DNA of 64,000 bases from NCBI RefSeq assembly GCF_037975235.1, contig NZ_CP150241.1, positions 248,001 to 312,000 of the forward strand, written 5' to 3'. Of this stretch, positions 55,701-64,000 are shown in pieces. The stretch's first letter is position 1. Each line of letters begins with the position of its first letter. This DNA is from Paenibacillus sp. FSL R5-0341. Its GTDB lineage: Bacteria; Bacillota; Bacilli; Paenibacillales; Paenibacillaceae. Below the pieces are notes generated by a model. The model made no database searches, was not told the DNA's origin, and worked only from the letters and a program-made list of their open reading frames with translations. The position numbers and the translations under genes were made by a program.

Positions 55701-55768
55701 GCATCGCCATATCCGGTTAAAGCGACGTGAACCTCGATCGTTTCAGTGTAAGGATGAATTAAGCTCAT
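52739..55768 (-). CDS. SNF2-family DEAD/DEAH-box helicase
   Basis: A 1009-residue ATP-dependent translocase. The N-terminal half (about 1-500) is the bacterial SNF2-associated domain. The motor has [14 protein letters not shown] (Walker A), [15 protein letters not shown] (DEAx box), [37 protein letters not shown], and [35 protein letters not shown] (motifs V-VI). Bacterial members probably remodel protein-DNA complexes or RNA polymerase; the exact role is unknown. The start overlaps the stop of the SWIM gene (ATGA). The pair corresponds to the ywqA-ywqB arrangement of Bacillus subtilis (family knowledge). Confidence 0.94.
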   Translation of the reverse strand: [1009 protein letters not shown]

Positions 55769-57540
55769 GAGATCAGTTTACCTTTCCGAAGCTCTTCCTG
55801 CAGGGCACGCAGCCGACTGTTACGAACGGCGAGTGTGGTGATGAACTGCTCCCAGTGCGCTTCTTGCTTCAACTTTTTATAGATTTTGGAGAGGCGTTTC
55901 AGCAGCTTCACCGCTGCTTTGTATCCGTCCCTGTTCTTGTGTCCGATATAACGCTCCACCGCCTGATGATAGAAGGGGAGCAGCAGTTCAGGTGCATCTT
56001 TTTCAATCGGTTGCAGCACGGCTACGCGAAATTCGAGAGGCTCCGTCCCTGTGCTCAGCTGAAAATCAATCCACCTGCGCCACTGACCACGAGAATGCAT
56101 GGCATCTTCATAAGCGGGGCGGGAGTGGGGAAGCATGCTGACAAGCGTGTCCCACATGCGGTTCTCTGAATCTGGCAGATGTTGAATGGCAGTATCCCAC
56201 AGATGCATGTAATCATTCAAAGGTGTATTACGCCGATTCGCCAGGAGGGGGCCAAGTTGTACTAACCAATCCCCAAGTCGCTTCCATTCAGCCGAATCTG
56301 CGAGTACATGGAGAAAATGCAACAGTTGTTCTGGCGGGAAACCGTAGGCCGAGCTTCCATGGATGAGTCGCTGCCATGCCTGATCATCCTGCCCCAGATG
56401 GAAGTGCATCCAGCTCTGCGCGAGTATGAGTGGTAGGGGCAGTGTTGCGGCTTTGCCTGGTCTATCACTACTACTTCCATTACTTTGAGTGCTACCCAAG
56501 ACACTCCCACCTGACTGTGAAGGTGGCGAAGCGGCGATTATACCGCGCTCTATATCATTTAAGATAGCCTGTTCCGATGATAGCATGTCCGGCGCCCCAT
56601 GAAGCTCAGGTACGATCCAGTTCAACCACAGCTGTCGATAGATTGGCGTGAAGAACATCATGCTTGCCGTCTCAGACATCATATGTGTACGTAAATAGGC
56701 CGAGGTTTCGGCCAGTCTGTTCCAATGTTGCTCCAGCTTTTTCCCCTTTAGACCCGGCAGGTCTAGCTGATGGTTAAAGATCCGATCGATGCCTTTCAGA
56801 AGTGCATCCACCGCCAGCTGGGCAGGGTAGCTCAAGTACACGGGGGTATGCGTAATTGAGTTACGGGCCGGAGGCACGCAGAATCGGATGAGGTACAGTT
56901 GCACATGTAGTTCAAAAAGTTGGTCCATCGCAGCAGACAGCCTTGGCTTAATGGCATATAGCTCGTCCGTTGCTTCCTGCACGTAGGATGTGTTTGCTGT
57001 GCCGGTACCCAGCCGTCTCAGAGAGGAGTGAAATAGCTCATGCCATTCCGAGATTTCAAGATCGGCAAGCTCTGTTGCACGCTCCTTAATCTGGCTGTAT
57101 TGGTTAACCGGAATATCCATATCCTGCTGTTCATCGGCATCTGCATAGCGGGATGTTCCTGCGGCCATGGCCCCAACGGGTTTGGTTGTTTGTTTAAGGG
57201 CGGTACTGGAGTGCGCATTCACAATCGCATGCACAGGTCGCTCCAGTTGCTCGGCATAACTCATCAATACAGCAGTCATATGTTTGCATAGGGAACTCAC
57301 CGGACAGGTACAATGACTGGTAGACAGAGATTGCATGCTAAGGGTGACCTCATACTCTTCCGATCCTTGTACAACGGCCGAGACCCCTTGTTGTTCGGAA
57401 TAGGTTAATGGTCCGACACGTTTCTGTTTATAATATTGGAATCCACGCATGATCGTCAGGTTATTAAAATGCTCCGCAACCTGCCTGATCAACTGTTGCC
57501 ACTGCGCATCATCCATCCTCATGTTATTCGGTATGTTCAT
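55765..57540 (-). CDS. SWIM zinc-finger protein
   Basis: A 591-residue protein. The SWIM-type zinc site is near residues 70-90: Cys-x-Cys in SHCTCPVSSLCKHM with the closing Cys and His. The rest is a long alpha-helical region without recognised motifs (low-complexity Ser/Gly patch near residue 350, HLGQDDQAWQRLIHG, then KAAVKLLKRLSKIYKKLKQEAHW). ATG 57540 follows AGGAGATGG; an ATG farther up (57621) lacks such a site. SWIM fingers bind DNA or protein. It is translationally coupled to the SNF2 helicase and is probably its partner. Confidence 0.88.
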   Translation of the reverse strand: MNIPNNMRMDDAQWQQLIRQVAEHFNNLTIMRGFQYYKQKRVGPLTYSEQQGVSAVVQGSEEYEVTLSMQSLSTSHCTCPVSSLCKHMTAVLMSYAEQLERPVHAIVNAHSSTALKQTTKPVGAMAAGTSRYADADEQQDMDIPVNQYSQIKERATELADLEISEWHELFHSSLRRLGTGTANTSYVQEATDELYAIKPRLSAAMDQLFELHVQLYLIRFCVPPARNSITHTPVYLSYPAQLAVDALLKGIDRIFNHQLDLPGLKGKKLEQHWNRLAETSAYLRTHMMSETASMMFFTPIYRQLWLNWIVPELHGAPDMLSSEQAILNDIERGIIAASPPSQSGGSVLGSTQSNGSSSDRPGKAATLPLPLILAQSWMHFHLGQDDQAWQRLIHGSSAYGFPPEQLLHFLHVLADSAEWKRLGDWLVQLGPLLANRRNTPLNDYMHLWDTAIQHLPDSENRMWDTLVSMLPHSRPAYEDAMHSRGQWRRWIDFQLSTGTEPLEFRVAVLQPIEKDAPELLLPFYHQAVERYIGHKNRDGYKAAVKLLKRLSKIYKKLKQEAHWEQFITTLAVRNSRLRALQEELRKGKLIS

Positions 57541-57823
57541 CGTTCCATCTCCTGGGGTAAACATAGGTTCAGTAATCACCACGTCTATGACGTTATGTTG
57601 TGAATTTAATGTATCCATCATATCAGTTATGAGCCATTCCGTGCATGGGTTATGAAGAATTTGAAGTTATTTTAGACCAACAGGAATCAGGATGAACACG
57701 TCGGTTCTGCTGGCGGACGGAATGCATGATTGCACCATATTGTGTATGCTTATGGTATGTATTCCTTTCAGGAACGATGCAGGCCGAGGAAACGGTCATA
57801 TTACAAACAACAGGAGAGAGCAT

Positions 57824-58642
57824 ATGAAAATACTGACGTTAAACACTCACGCTTGGGCGGAAGAGGATCAACTGAACAAGATCAGTCAGCTGGCTGATTT
57901 TATCAATACACATCAATTCGACGTAATTTCCATGCAGGAGGTCAACCAATCCATGCAGGAAGCAGCGCTTTCTGAAGAAGAACTGAAGATGTATTATGCT
58001 ACTGAATCGGATGCTGTGATTAAAAAAGATAACTATGCCTACGTCCTGCTTCAGCAGCTGACCGAGCAATATTACTGGACGTGGATTCCCGCGCATGTCG
58101 GGTTCCAAAAATACGATGAAGGACTGGCGATCCTTAGCCGGACGCCGATTAAGCAGGCTTTTGGAGAATACGTGTCCCACATGCGGGATTATAACAATTA
58201 CCGTACACGCAAAATTGTTGGAATCCAGACGGTCGTCCAAGGTGAAGCAACCTGGTTTGTGAACGGACATTATAACTGGTGGGATGATGCGCAGGAACCT
58301 TTCAAAGGACAGTGGGAGTTGACGGAGAGCAAGCTTGCCCCCTACATGGATCAGCCGTTATATATAATGGGTGATTTCAATAATGTCGCTGAAGTACGTG
58401 ATGAAGGCTATGATTATATGATGAGCAAAAGCTGGAATGACCTGTATACCACAGCATTGCAAAAGGATGACGGAGCAACCGTGGTGAAGGCCATTGCCGG
58501 CTGGGCAGACAACAAACGCGATCTGCGGATCGATTATATTTTCTCCAATCGTCCAATCCAGGCCAAGTCTTCCACCGTGGTCTTGAACGGTAAAAACGGG
58601 CCGGTCGTGTCCGACCATTTTGGCGTCGCTGTAGAAATATAA
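57824..58642 (+). CDS. Endonuclease/exonuclease/phosphatase family protein
   Basis: A 272-residue DNase I-like fold protein. Motifs are TLNTHAW and VISMQEVNQ (metal-binding Asn and Glu), ILSRTPI, FVNGHYNWW (catalytic His), YIMGDFNNVAEV (Asp/Asn pair), RIDYIF and SDHFGV (C-terminal Asp-His). The family covers nucleases, sphingomyelinases and phosphoesterases, and the residues do not decide between them. No signal peptide, so it is intracellular. ATG 57824 follows CAGGAGAGAG; the frame extends upstream to 57692 without another good site. Ends in a strong terminator. Confidence 0.88.
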   Translation: MKILTLNTHAWAEEDQLNKISQLADFINTHQFDVISMQEVNQSMQEAALSEEELKMYYATESDAVIKKDNYAYVLLQQLTEQYYWTWIPAHVGFQKYDEGLAILSRTPIKQAFGEYVSHMRDYNNYRTRKIVGIQTVVQGEATWFVNGHYNWWDDAQEPFKGQWELTESKLAPYMDQPLYIMGDFNNVAEVRDEGYDYMMSKSWNDLYTTALQKDDGATVVKAIAGWADNKRDLRIDYIFSNRPIQAKSSTVVLNGKNGPVVSDHFGVAVEI

Positions 58643-58685
58643 TAGTCATTCGACTATAAATGGGATATCACCACAAATACGTAAC

Positions 58686-58735
58686 AAAGCCTCCGCTAAC
58701 TTCCTGTAAAGGGAAGTGTAGCCGGAGGCTTTTTG
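58686..58735. terminator. Bidirectional terminator
   Basis: AAAGCCTCCG..CGGAGGCTTTTTG stem with an inner CTTCC/GGAAG hairpin. It lies between convergent genes. Confidence 0.88.
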
Positions 58736-58802
58736 CATTCAAAAACATTTCCTATGTACATGTAACATTGTTTGTTCTTCTTGTTGCTGTGGAACTGGCC
58801 TA

Positions 58803-59630
58803 CTACTCGAGTGACAGCATCTGATGTACAAACTTTTTCAGATTCGCACTTGTCTCACTAAGCTGTTCGATACTTTCCATGAACTCGGTAACGAGCTTGG
58901 CCTGATCTACCGTTGCGGTTGTAATCTGACCGATTTCTTGCTCCATATGTTTCATGGAATCTTGTACACTGCCGAGTGATGATTCAATATCAGCTGCTGC
59001 TTGCTTCGTATGATCCGACAGTTTGCGTACCTCACTGGCAACCACACCGAATCCTGCTCCCTGATCGCCCACACGAGCCGCCTCAATCATGGCATTCAGT
59101 CCAAGCAGGTTGGTTTGTTCCGATACTTCACGAATGACGTTCGTTACTTTAGATACACTGACCGAGTTCTCTGAAGCTTTTTTGGAGTTACGCAGAATCT
59201 CTTCCGAGGTGGCGGAGAGTTCTTCGGAATGTGCTGCAATCTGCTGAATGCCACCAACCAGAGCATTAATGGTTGTTTCATTTTCACGAATTAGATTTTC
59301 GAGGGTCATATGGCTATCCAGTGCGTAGTTCACACCCAATATACCTACGACCTGATCGTTTTCCTTAATGGGAATAAGGATGGCGTCGAAAGGTCTGCCT
59401 TGCAGATCACCAGGCATACGCGCCACGGTACGGGAATCCTTGTTGGTGAGCATTTTGAAGTTTTTATAATCATCATGCAGCTCATCCCCAACCTTCACGC
59501 CAATCTCCAGACTTTTTGCTTCGGAAAAATACAATACTTTCTCATGATCATTAATGGATATGGATATATCGTCGCGGAACATTTGGCTAACAAAAGGCAT
59601 AGCATTTACCAGAGATTCAAGAGTATTCAA
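58803..59630 (-). CDS. Soluble methyl-accepting chemotaxis-like protein
   Basis: A 275-residue cytoplasmic chemoreceptor. Residues 1-105 are a small PAS/Cache-like sensor ([46 protein letters not shown]). The rest is a shortened MCP signalling hairpin with the conserved tip [42 protein letters not shown]. There are no membrane segments. It resembles YfmS of Bacillus subtilis (family knowledge). TTG start after AAGGAAAG. A role in chemotaxis to an intracellular cue is inferred. Confidence 0.9.
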   Translation of the reverse strand: MNTLESLVNAMPFVSQMFRDDISISINDHEKVLYFSEAKSLEIGVKVGDELHDDYKNFKMLTNKDSRTVARMPGDLQGRPFDAILIPIKENDQVVGILGVNYALDSHMTLENLIRENETTINALVGGIQQIAAHSEELSATSEEILRNSKKASENSVSVSKVTNVIREVSEQTNLLGLNAMIEAARVGDQGAGFGVVASEVRKLSDHTKQAAADIESSLGSVQDSMKHMEQEIGQITTATVDQAKLVTEFMESIEQLSETSANLKKFVHQMLSLE

Positions 59631-59728
59631 TGTTTATCTTTCCTTCCCGATACAAAAAGTGGAATTTTTCAATCTATATAAGTTGAACTAAAGATATATT
59701 CACACGTACACTCCGATGACAGAATAAC

Positions 59729-59801
59729 CTTCCAATCGCTGTTATCCCCAGATTTTTTTGATTCCCTTTTCTCAAGGGAAAAATCCGGTGATAAAGGCGA
59801 A
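59729..59801 (-). repeat. Dispersed hairpin repeat, copy 3
   Basis: Read on the minus strand it matches copies 1 and 2 (TTCGCCTTTATCACCGG start, AAATCTGGGGATAACAGCG end). The inner stem is TTCCCTT/AAGGGAA, while copy 1 has CCCTTT/AAAGGG, so pairing is kept. Minus-strand GCGAAGCG precedes it, as in copy 2. Confidence 0.78.
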
Positions 59802-59959
59802 CGCTTCGCTTTTTCAGTTTTTTTCTGTCCTCTACGTTTCTGTGCAAATGATTAGTTCAACATATATAGTTTCTATATCGGTAACATTTTCCGGTTTTTT
59901 GAATTAATTTCCCAATGAAGGTGTAATTGGCGAAGGAAAAACCAAATCTTCTGATTTTT

Positions 59960-59973
59960 TGTAAGCGTAAACA
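59960..59973 (+). promoter_or_regulatory. CcpA cre-like site upstream of GH105 gene
   Basis: TGTAAGCGTAAACA fits the cre consensus TGNAANCGNWNNCA at every fixed position. Confidence 0.6.
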
Positions 59974-60184
59974 AAATTCTATAGCCACCACAGAGCATGT
60001 CAGTTATACTGGGATTATTATTCGGCTGTTCTGAAGATAACCAAGGGACATATCTATTTCCCAGTAAGGGGATTATTCACCTAGGTTAAGCGCTATACTT
60101 AAGCGTTATGTATCCATATTTTACTCCAGTGTGGATGGTATGAATGCATTGATATAAGATTTTATTTCAACGTGAGAAGGATGT

Positions 60185-62440
60185 GTGCCGTCGATGACGA
60201 CCTATTTCAGTGAACCGCAGAGCATGTATTACCGATTTGGAGAAGATCAGGATCAGGTGCTGAAGGTGCTGGCCGAGAGGTATATCGGGGCCAATGCACA
60301 GGCTGATTTTGTATATCGGGTATTTCAAAAGTCTGGTATTTTGCAAAATGAAAAAGGGCTTTATGATCTGAATTTAGGTAAACGCTTTCCTAATACACCC
60401 AAAGACCATATGTCTTATGCAGCTGCACTGGTCTGGGGGGATGAGGACCGAAATCTGGATGTGCTGATCCGCTGTTATGGACCTGTTCGCTTCTATTTCA
60501 ATGAGCAGTTGATCTACCGCTCTACGGTAATGGATGAGATTAGTCCTGATGCAACGGTGAAGCTCAGCATCGACATCAAGCCCGGCTGGAACACCATATG
60601 GCTGGAAATGAAAAATACGCCTGCTGGCTTCGGCTGCCAATTTGGCTCAGATGAAGGTAAAGTGCGCATTTTGAATGTATTTGCTCCATTCCAGGAGAGA
60701 CAGGGGCAAGCGGGATGGGTGTTCTCCCAACCGAACCCAGCCACAAGTAAGCAACCAGACCTGCTGGGAAAAGAGGCAGATTACAGTTTGAAGTGGCTGC
60801 CTGAGACAGGCTGGTCTGATGAAGATAAAACCAAGCCAGCTTTCGAGCGAATATTCGGAAATCTTTCTGGTAAGCATGCTTATGCTTGGACCCATCTGAA
60901 CAATAACGATTCAACCGGGAATGCAGTACGATTGTCAGGTCAATCTTCCGGTTCTCTAAGTATATGGATTAGCGGCAAACCTGTGGCGCAAGTGAAGGAA
61001 GCGGGTTCGTTCGAGGTGGATGTACCAGCCTCTTTTGGACGGAGTGACCTGCTTGTCCGAAGTGAGTGCATTGATACGGCGGCGGGACCGTGGCATTTTA
61101 ATTTGAACGCATCCGTTTCGGGTAAGCCACTTTCACTGGAACTTCCTCAGCGTGTGCACGGTGCTTCCGGAGAATCTTGGTTATATGTCGGCCCTTTTGA
61201 GTTGGAGGTTGAACCGGACTTGACGGATCTGACTCGAACGGACCGAGTGTATCAAACGGGGCAAGGACAGACATACTGGCGCTTAGATCGACCGGATGCT
61301 TGGATCAGACCTTATTATGAAAATGCCATGTTAAGCAACAAATGGACAGTGGGCAGTGTGACCAATTATGGTCGCTGGGATTATCCGTTGGGTGTCACTG
61401 TATATGGTCTGCTACGGACAGGACGTTATTTGCAGAGACCGGACATTACACGTTATGCAGCTGAACATGTGCAGGCTTGTACCCAGATGTATGAGTACTC
61501 CCTATGGGATCGGGAGCAGTATGGTTTCCCGGCAGTCAATCAACAATTGGTCATGCTGAAAATGCTGGATAACTGCGGTTCTTTTGGTTCAGCCATGCTG
61601 GAAGCGTATTCAGAGTGTCATGAACCGACGTTTCTCCCGATTGCTGAACGGATTGCGGATTTCATGCTTTCCCGCCTGGAGCGGCAGGAGGATGGTGCGT
61701 TTTATCGCACATGCGTGGGAGAGTATGCCGAGAATACCATGTGGGCAGATGACCTCTATATGAGCACGCCGTTTCTCGTTCGTTATGCACGGGTGACCGG
61801 AAACTCATCCGCATTGGATGAAGCCGCCAGACAATTTTCCTTGTATCGGAAGTATCTGTTTATGCCTGAGTTTAAGATCATGTCCCATGTGTATGATTTC
61901 AAATACGGACAGGCAACGCAAATTCCATGGGGACGGGGGAACGGCTGGACACTGTTTTCCTTGACAGAGGTATTGGAAGCTTTGCCAGTAGAGCATCCCG
62001 AGCGCCCAGCTTTAATTGATTTCTTCAACGAGCTGTGTGAAGGTTACGTGGCACTTCAAGAGGAAAGTGGGTTGTGGCATCAGGTATTGAATGATCCGCA
62101 GACGTATGAAGAAGCCTCCTGCACGGCGATGTTTGCCTATGGTTTTGCGCGGGGTGTACGCTTTGGCTGGTTCACAGACCCTGAAGTTTACGTCACAGCT
62201 GCCCAGCGGGCATGGAAGGGACTCATCTGTAAAGCGATTGATCGTCAAGGGAATGTGCATGGCGTGTGTAGCGGATCGAGATATGCGTTCACGGCAGAGT
62301 ATTACGATCAGGACTTGCGTACTGTCACCAATGACAATCATGGAATTGGCATTATGATGCTGGCAGGAACTGAGGTAGCCAAAATGAAGGAACATCTGGC
62401 TGAGCACAGGGTGTCATCACCTGCCGGCTCACTGTCCTAA
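60185..62440 (+). CDS. Glycoside hydrolase family 88/105 protein with N-terminal extension
   Basis: A protein of about 751 residues. The C-terminal half (about 385-735) is an (alpha/alpha)6 GH105 domain. It has NTMWADDLYMSTPFLVRYARVTGN, TQIPWGRGNGWTLFSLTEVLEALP and GLWHQVLNDPQTYEEASCTAMFAYGFARGVR. GH105 enzymes hydrate and cleave unsaturated uronyl residues from pectic oligosaccharides. The N-terminal 380 residues are beta-rich (VLIRCYGPVRFYFNEQLIYRS, DIKPGWNTIWLEMKN) and probably carbohydrate-binding; most GH105 proteins lack them. No signal peptide. GTG 60185 is 2 bp after AGAAGGAT, so ATG 60194 is an alternative start. Confidence 0.88.
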   Translation: MPSMTTYFSEPQSMYYRFGEDQDQVLKVLAERYIGANAQADFVYRVFQKSGILQNEKGLYDLNLGKRFPNTPKDHMSYAAALVWGDEDRNLDVLIRCYGPVRFYFNEQLIYRSTVMDEISPDATVKLSIDIKPGWNTIWLEMKNTPAGFGCQFGSDEGKVRILNVFAPFQERQGQAGWVFSQPNPATSKQPDLLGKEADYSLKWLPETGWSDEDKTKPAFERIFGNLSGKHAYAWTHLNNNDSTGNAVRLSGQSSGSLSIWISGKPVAQVKEAGSFEVDVPASFGRSDLLVRSECIDTAAGPWHFNLNASVSGKPLSLELPQRVHGASGESWLYVGPFELEVEPDLTDLTRTDRVYQTGQGQTYWRLDRPDAWIRPYYENAMLSNKWTVGSVTNYGRWDYPLGVTVYGLLRTGRYLQRPDITRYAAEHVQACTQMYEYSLWDREQYGFPAVNQQLVMLKMLDNCGSFGSAMLEAYSECHEPTFLPIAERIADFMLSRLERQEDGAFYRTCVGEYAENTMWADDLYMSTPFLVRYARVTGNSSALDEAARQFSLYRKYLFMPEFKIMSHVYDFKYGQATQIPWGRGNGWTLFSLTEVLEALPVEHPERPALIDFFNELCEGYVALQEESGLWHQVLNDPQTYEEASCTAMFAYGFARGVRFGWFTDPEVYVTAAQRAWKGLICKAIDRQGNVHGVCSGSRYAFTAEYYDQDLRTVTNDNHGIGIMMLAGTEVAKMKEHLAEHRVSSPAGSLS

Positions 62441-62548
62441 CAGACCACCGAGGTCTGATTTTCATACTATCGTTTCTATACAACACGTTGTCTTCTGCTC
62501 CACGTACTACATTTCTATCCCCGTAATCATATCTGATACGGGAACATC

Positions 62549-62579
62549 ACCGCCGGGAATGTCATTCCCGGTGGTTTTT
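62549..62579 (+). terminator. Rho-independent terminator after GH105 gene
   Basis: CACCGCCGGGAAT-GTC-ATTCCCGGTGGTTTTTG. Confidence 0.88.
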
Positions 62580-62663
62580 GATTCCGATAACTCCTTACTT
62601 TTTTGACAGGAAAGCTTACTTTTGTTTATGTCATGTGCAGCAATGGACCGATACAATAGGTTT

Positions 62664-62677
62664 TGTAAGCGATTCCA
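62664..62677 (+). promoter_or_regulatory. CcpA cre-like site upstream of the binding-protein gene
   Basis: TGTAAGCGATTCCA matches cre at all fixed positions. It lies just after TACAAT (62652-62657), a possible -10, a position suited to repression. Confidence 0.6.
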
Positions 62678-62706
62678 TAAATGCAAGAAGGGGAGGAAAT
62701 TCATTT

Positions 62707-64000
62707 ATGATGATCACGAAAAAGTGGGTAACCCTGTTCTGCCTGTCCCTGTTATTGTTCGCTACAGCCTGTTCTGGAGGGGCCGCCAATACACCATCTT
62801 CTTCTGGTGAAGCAAGTGGAAGTGAGGGAGACTCTTCAGGCAAGATTGAACTACGCATGACCTGGTGGGGATCACAGACTAGACATGATCTGACGACCAA
62901 AGTCATCCAATTGTTTGAAGAGAAACATCCGGGAATCACCATTAAGCCTGAATACTCCGGTTGGGACGGTTATTTTGACAAGTTGACTACACAGGTAGCT
63001 GGTTCGAATGCACCAGATATCATCCAGATGGATTACGCTTTTCTGACTGACTTTGCCCGGCGTGGTGCCTTGCTTGACCTGACCCCGTTTGCAGAGAGTA
63101 AAGACCTGCGGACAGAGGATCATGATCAGAGCATGATTACAGCCGGTTCGATTGACGATAAATTATATGCGATTACCCTCGGAGTTAACGCACCAGGAGT
63201 CATCTATGATACTACCGTATTTCAGGAATTAGGTATCGAAGAACCGCAAGAGAGCTGGACATGGAAGGATTTTGGGGATATTGCGACGAAGATCGCCGCA
63301 GCCAAAGGTGAGGGATTCTATGGATCTGCAGACATTTCCGGTACAACCAACATGTTCGAGGTGTTTATCCGGCAATCTGGGAAAGGATTGTTCGACGGAG
63401 GCACGATGACTGCTACCAGCGAGGAGCTTCAACAATGGTTCGATATGTGGGGTGCACTCCGAGAGAATGGTGGAGTGACCACAGCGGAGATCACGGCATC
63501 CACAACGAATGCACTGGAGACACGCCCAATCTCACTGGGTACAGCTGCCATGGATTTTGCATGGTCTAATCAATTGCTGACTTTCCAGCAGGTGAACAAA
63601 AACCAGGATCATAAGCTTGGCATCCAAGTGCTTCCGCATGGTGTTAACGAGCAGCAAATTGGCGAATACCTGAAGCTAGGCCAGTTCCTCTCTGGTTATG
63701 GCAAAACCAAACATCCGAAGGAAGTTGCCATGTTCATTGATTTCATGGTCAATGACCCAGAAGCAACCGCTATTCTTGGTTCCGAACGTGGGGTGCCAGT
63801 TAATTCAAGCATTCGTGAGCAGATGCAGCCAACGCTGCCGGAAGCGGAGCAAACCATTTTCCAATTTATCGACACCGTATCGAAGCATTCCAGTGAGATT
63901 GATCCACCATACCCGCAAGGATTTGCTGAAGTTGACACGAGTTTCAAGAGCGCAAGCGAGCAGATCGCCTTCGGTCAAGGCAGTACGCCAGATGTCATTG
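62707..64000 (+). CDS. Extracellular sugar-binding lipoprotein (runs off window end)
   Basis: At least 431 residues are visible and the gene continues past the window. ATG 62707 follows GGAGG at a 10-bp distance. The lipoprotein signal (KKWVTLFCLSLLLFATAC, lipobox FATAC) is followed by a Gly/Ser linker. The mature part is a family-1 binding protein: MTWWGSQTRHDLTTKVIQLFEEKHPGI, PDIIQMDYAFLTDFARRGALLDLTPF, LGVNAPGVIYDTTVF and SWTWKDFGDIATKI. It carries a sugar to an ABC permease presumably encoded just downstream. The cre site upstream predicts glucose repression. Being next to a GH105 gene, a pectin-derived oligosaccharide is a reasonable guess (inference). Confidence 0.9.
   Translation, partial: MMITKKWVTLFCLSLLLFATACSGGAANTPSSSGEASGSEGDSSGKIELRMTWWGSQTRHDLTTKVIQLFEEKHPGITIKPEYSGWDGYFDKLTTQVAGSNAPDIIQMDYAFLTDFARRGALLDLTPFAESKDLRTEDHDQSMITAGSIDDKLYAITLGVNAPGVIYDTTVFQELGIEEPQESWTWKDFGDIATKIAAAKGEGFYGSADISGTTNMFEVFIRQSGKGLFDGGTMTATSEELQQWFDMWGALRENGGVTTAEITASTTNALETRPISLGTAAMDFAWSNQLLTFQQVNKNQDHKLGIQVLPHGVNEQQIGEYLKLGQFLSGYGKTKHPKEVAMFIDFMVNDPEATAILGSERGVPVNSSIREQMQPTLPEAEQTIFQFIDTVSKHSSEIDPPYPQGFAEVDTSFKSASEQIAFGQGSTPDVI

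Larger units (their letters stand above)
59631..60184. other. Non-coding region with repeat copy 3 and cre site
   Basis: No gene in 554 bp. It holds the inverted copy 3 of the dispersed hairpin repeat (59729-59801), the cre-like site (59960-59973) and an orphan TATACT (60005-60010) that may be the -10 of the GH105 promoter. Confidence 0.6.

Overview
The window looks like chromosomal DNA of a Paenibacillus-type soil or plant-associated Firmicute. Clues are roughly 50% GC, strong GGAGG ribosome binding sites, many TTG/GTG starts, an S-layer-homology protein, a bacillithiol-type YtxJ homologue, LplB/LplC-type sugar ABC permeases, LicT/BglP antitermination and a very large glycoside hydrolase repertoire. 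No rRNA, tRNA, IS element, prophage or CRISPR array was seen.

Layout. (1) 1-17.8 kb is a glycan-utilisation locus. It holds two paralogous metal-dependent TIM-barrel isomerases (one cut by the window start), a third related one, a Gfo/Idh/MocA oxidoreductase, a GH29 alpha-L-fucosidase, an LplB/LplC-like permease pair with its lipoprotein binding protein, a membrane-anchored AraC-type regulator, a GH3 beta-glycosidase and a GH38 alpha-mannosidase. A non-coding island of about 860 bp (1844-2703) between the oxidoreductase and the fucosidase is packed with inverted and direct repeats. (2) 17.9-21.2 kb has small single genes: an HTH protein, a membrane protein, a PhnB-like VOC protein, an acidic-linker hypothetical protein and a membrane-anchored YtxJ homologue. 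(3) 21.2-30.8 kb is a complete kdp locus (extra micro-ORF, kdpF, kdpA, kdpB, kdpC) with an unusual sensor. The KdpD cytoplasmic part is a stand-alone protein with two tandem KdpD/USP modules, the first degenerate in its nucleotide-binding motifs. The histidine kinase is a separate gene, followed by kdpE. (4) 30.9-33.3 kb: GH4 alpha-galactosidase diverging from an AraC regulator. (5) 33.3-38.9 kb: a cobalamin riboswitch with a terminator heads a five-gene Opp/Nik-family ABC importer, probably for cobalt or a corrinoid-related ligand. (6) 39.2-43.9 kb: a very large secreted protein and an SLH surface protein, AT-richer than their surroundings. (7) 44.2-45.3 kb: csaA and udk. (8) 45.5-51 kb: LicT-controlled beta-glucoside operon (two RAT/terminator pairs, licT, bglP, GH1 phospho-beta-glucosidase, KdgT-like permease). 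(9) 51-59.6 kb: an Hsp31/DJ-1-like protein, a secreted coiled-coil protein, a SWIM/SNF2 pair, an endo/exonuclease-phosphatase fold protein and a soluble chemoreceptor. (10) 59.7-64 kb: cre-associated GH105 hydrolase and a sugar-binding lipoprotein running off the end.

Most of the window serves carbohydrate scavenging. Secreted or imported glycans are bound by lipoproteins, imported by ABC or PTS systems and cut by cytoplasmic GH1/3/4/29/38/105 enzymes, with local AraC or LicT regulators and CcpA-like cre sites. The points most worth a second look are the duplicated, kinase-less KdpD sensor, the B12-riboswitch ABC importer, the oxidoreductase/isomerase set in the glycan locus, and the repeat families in the non-coding DNA.
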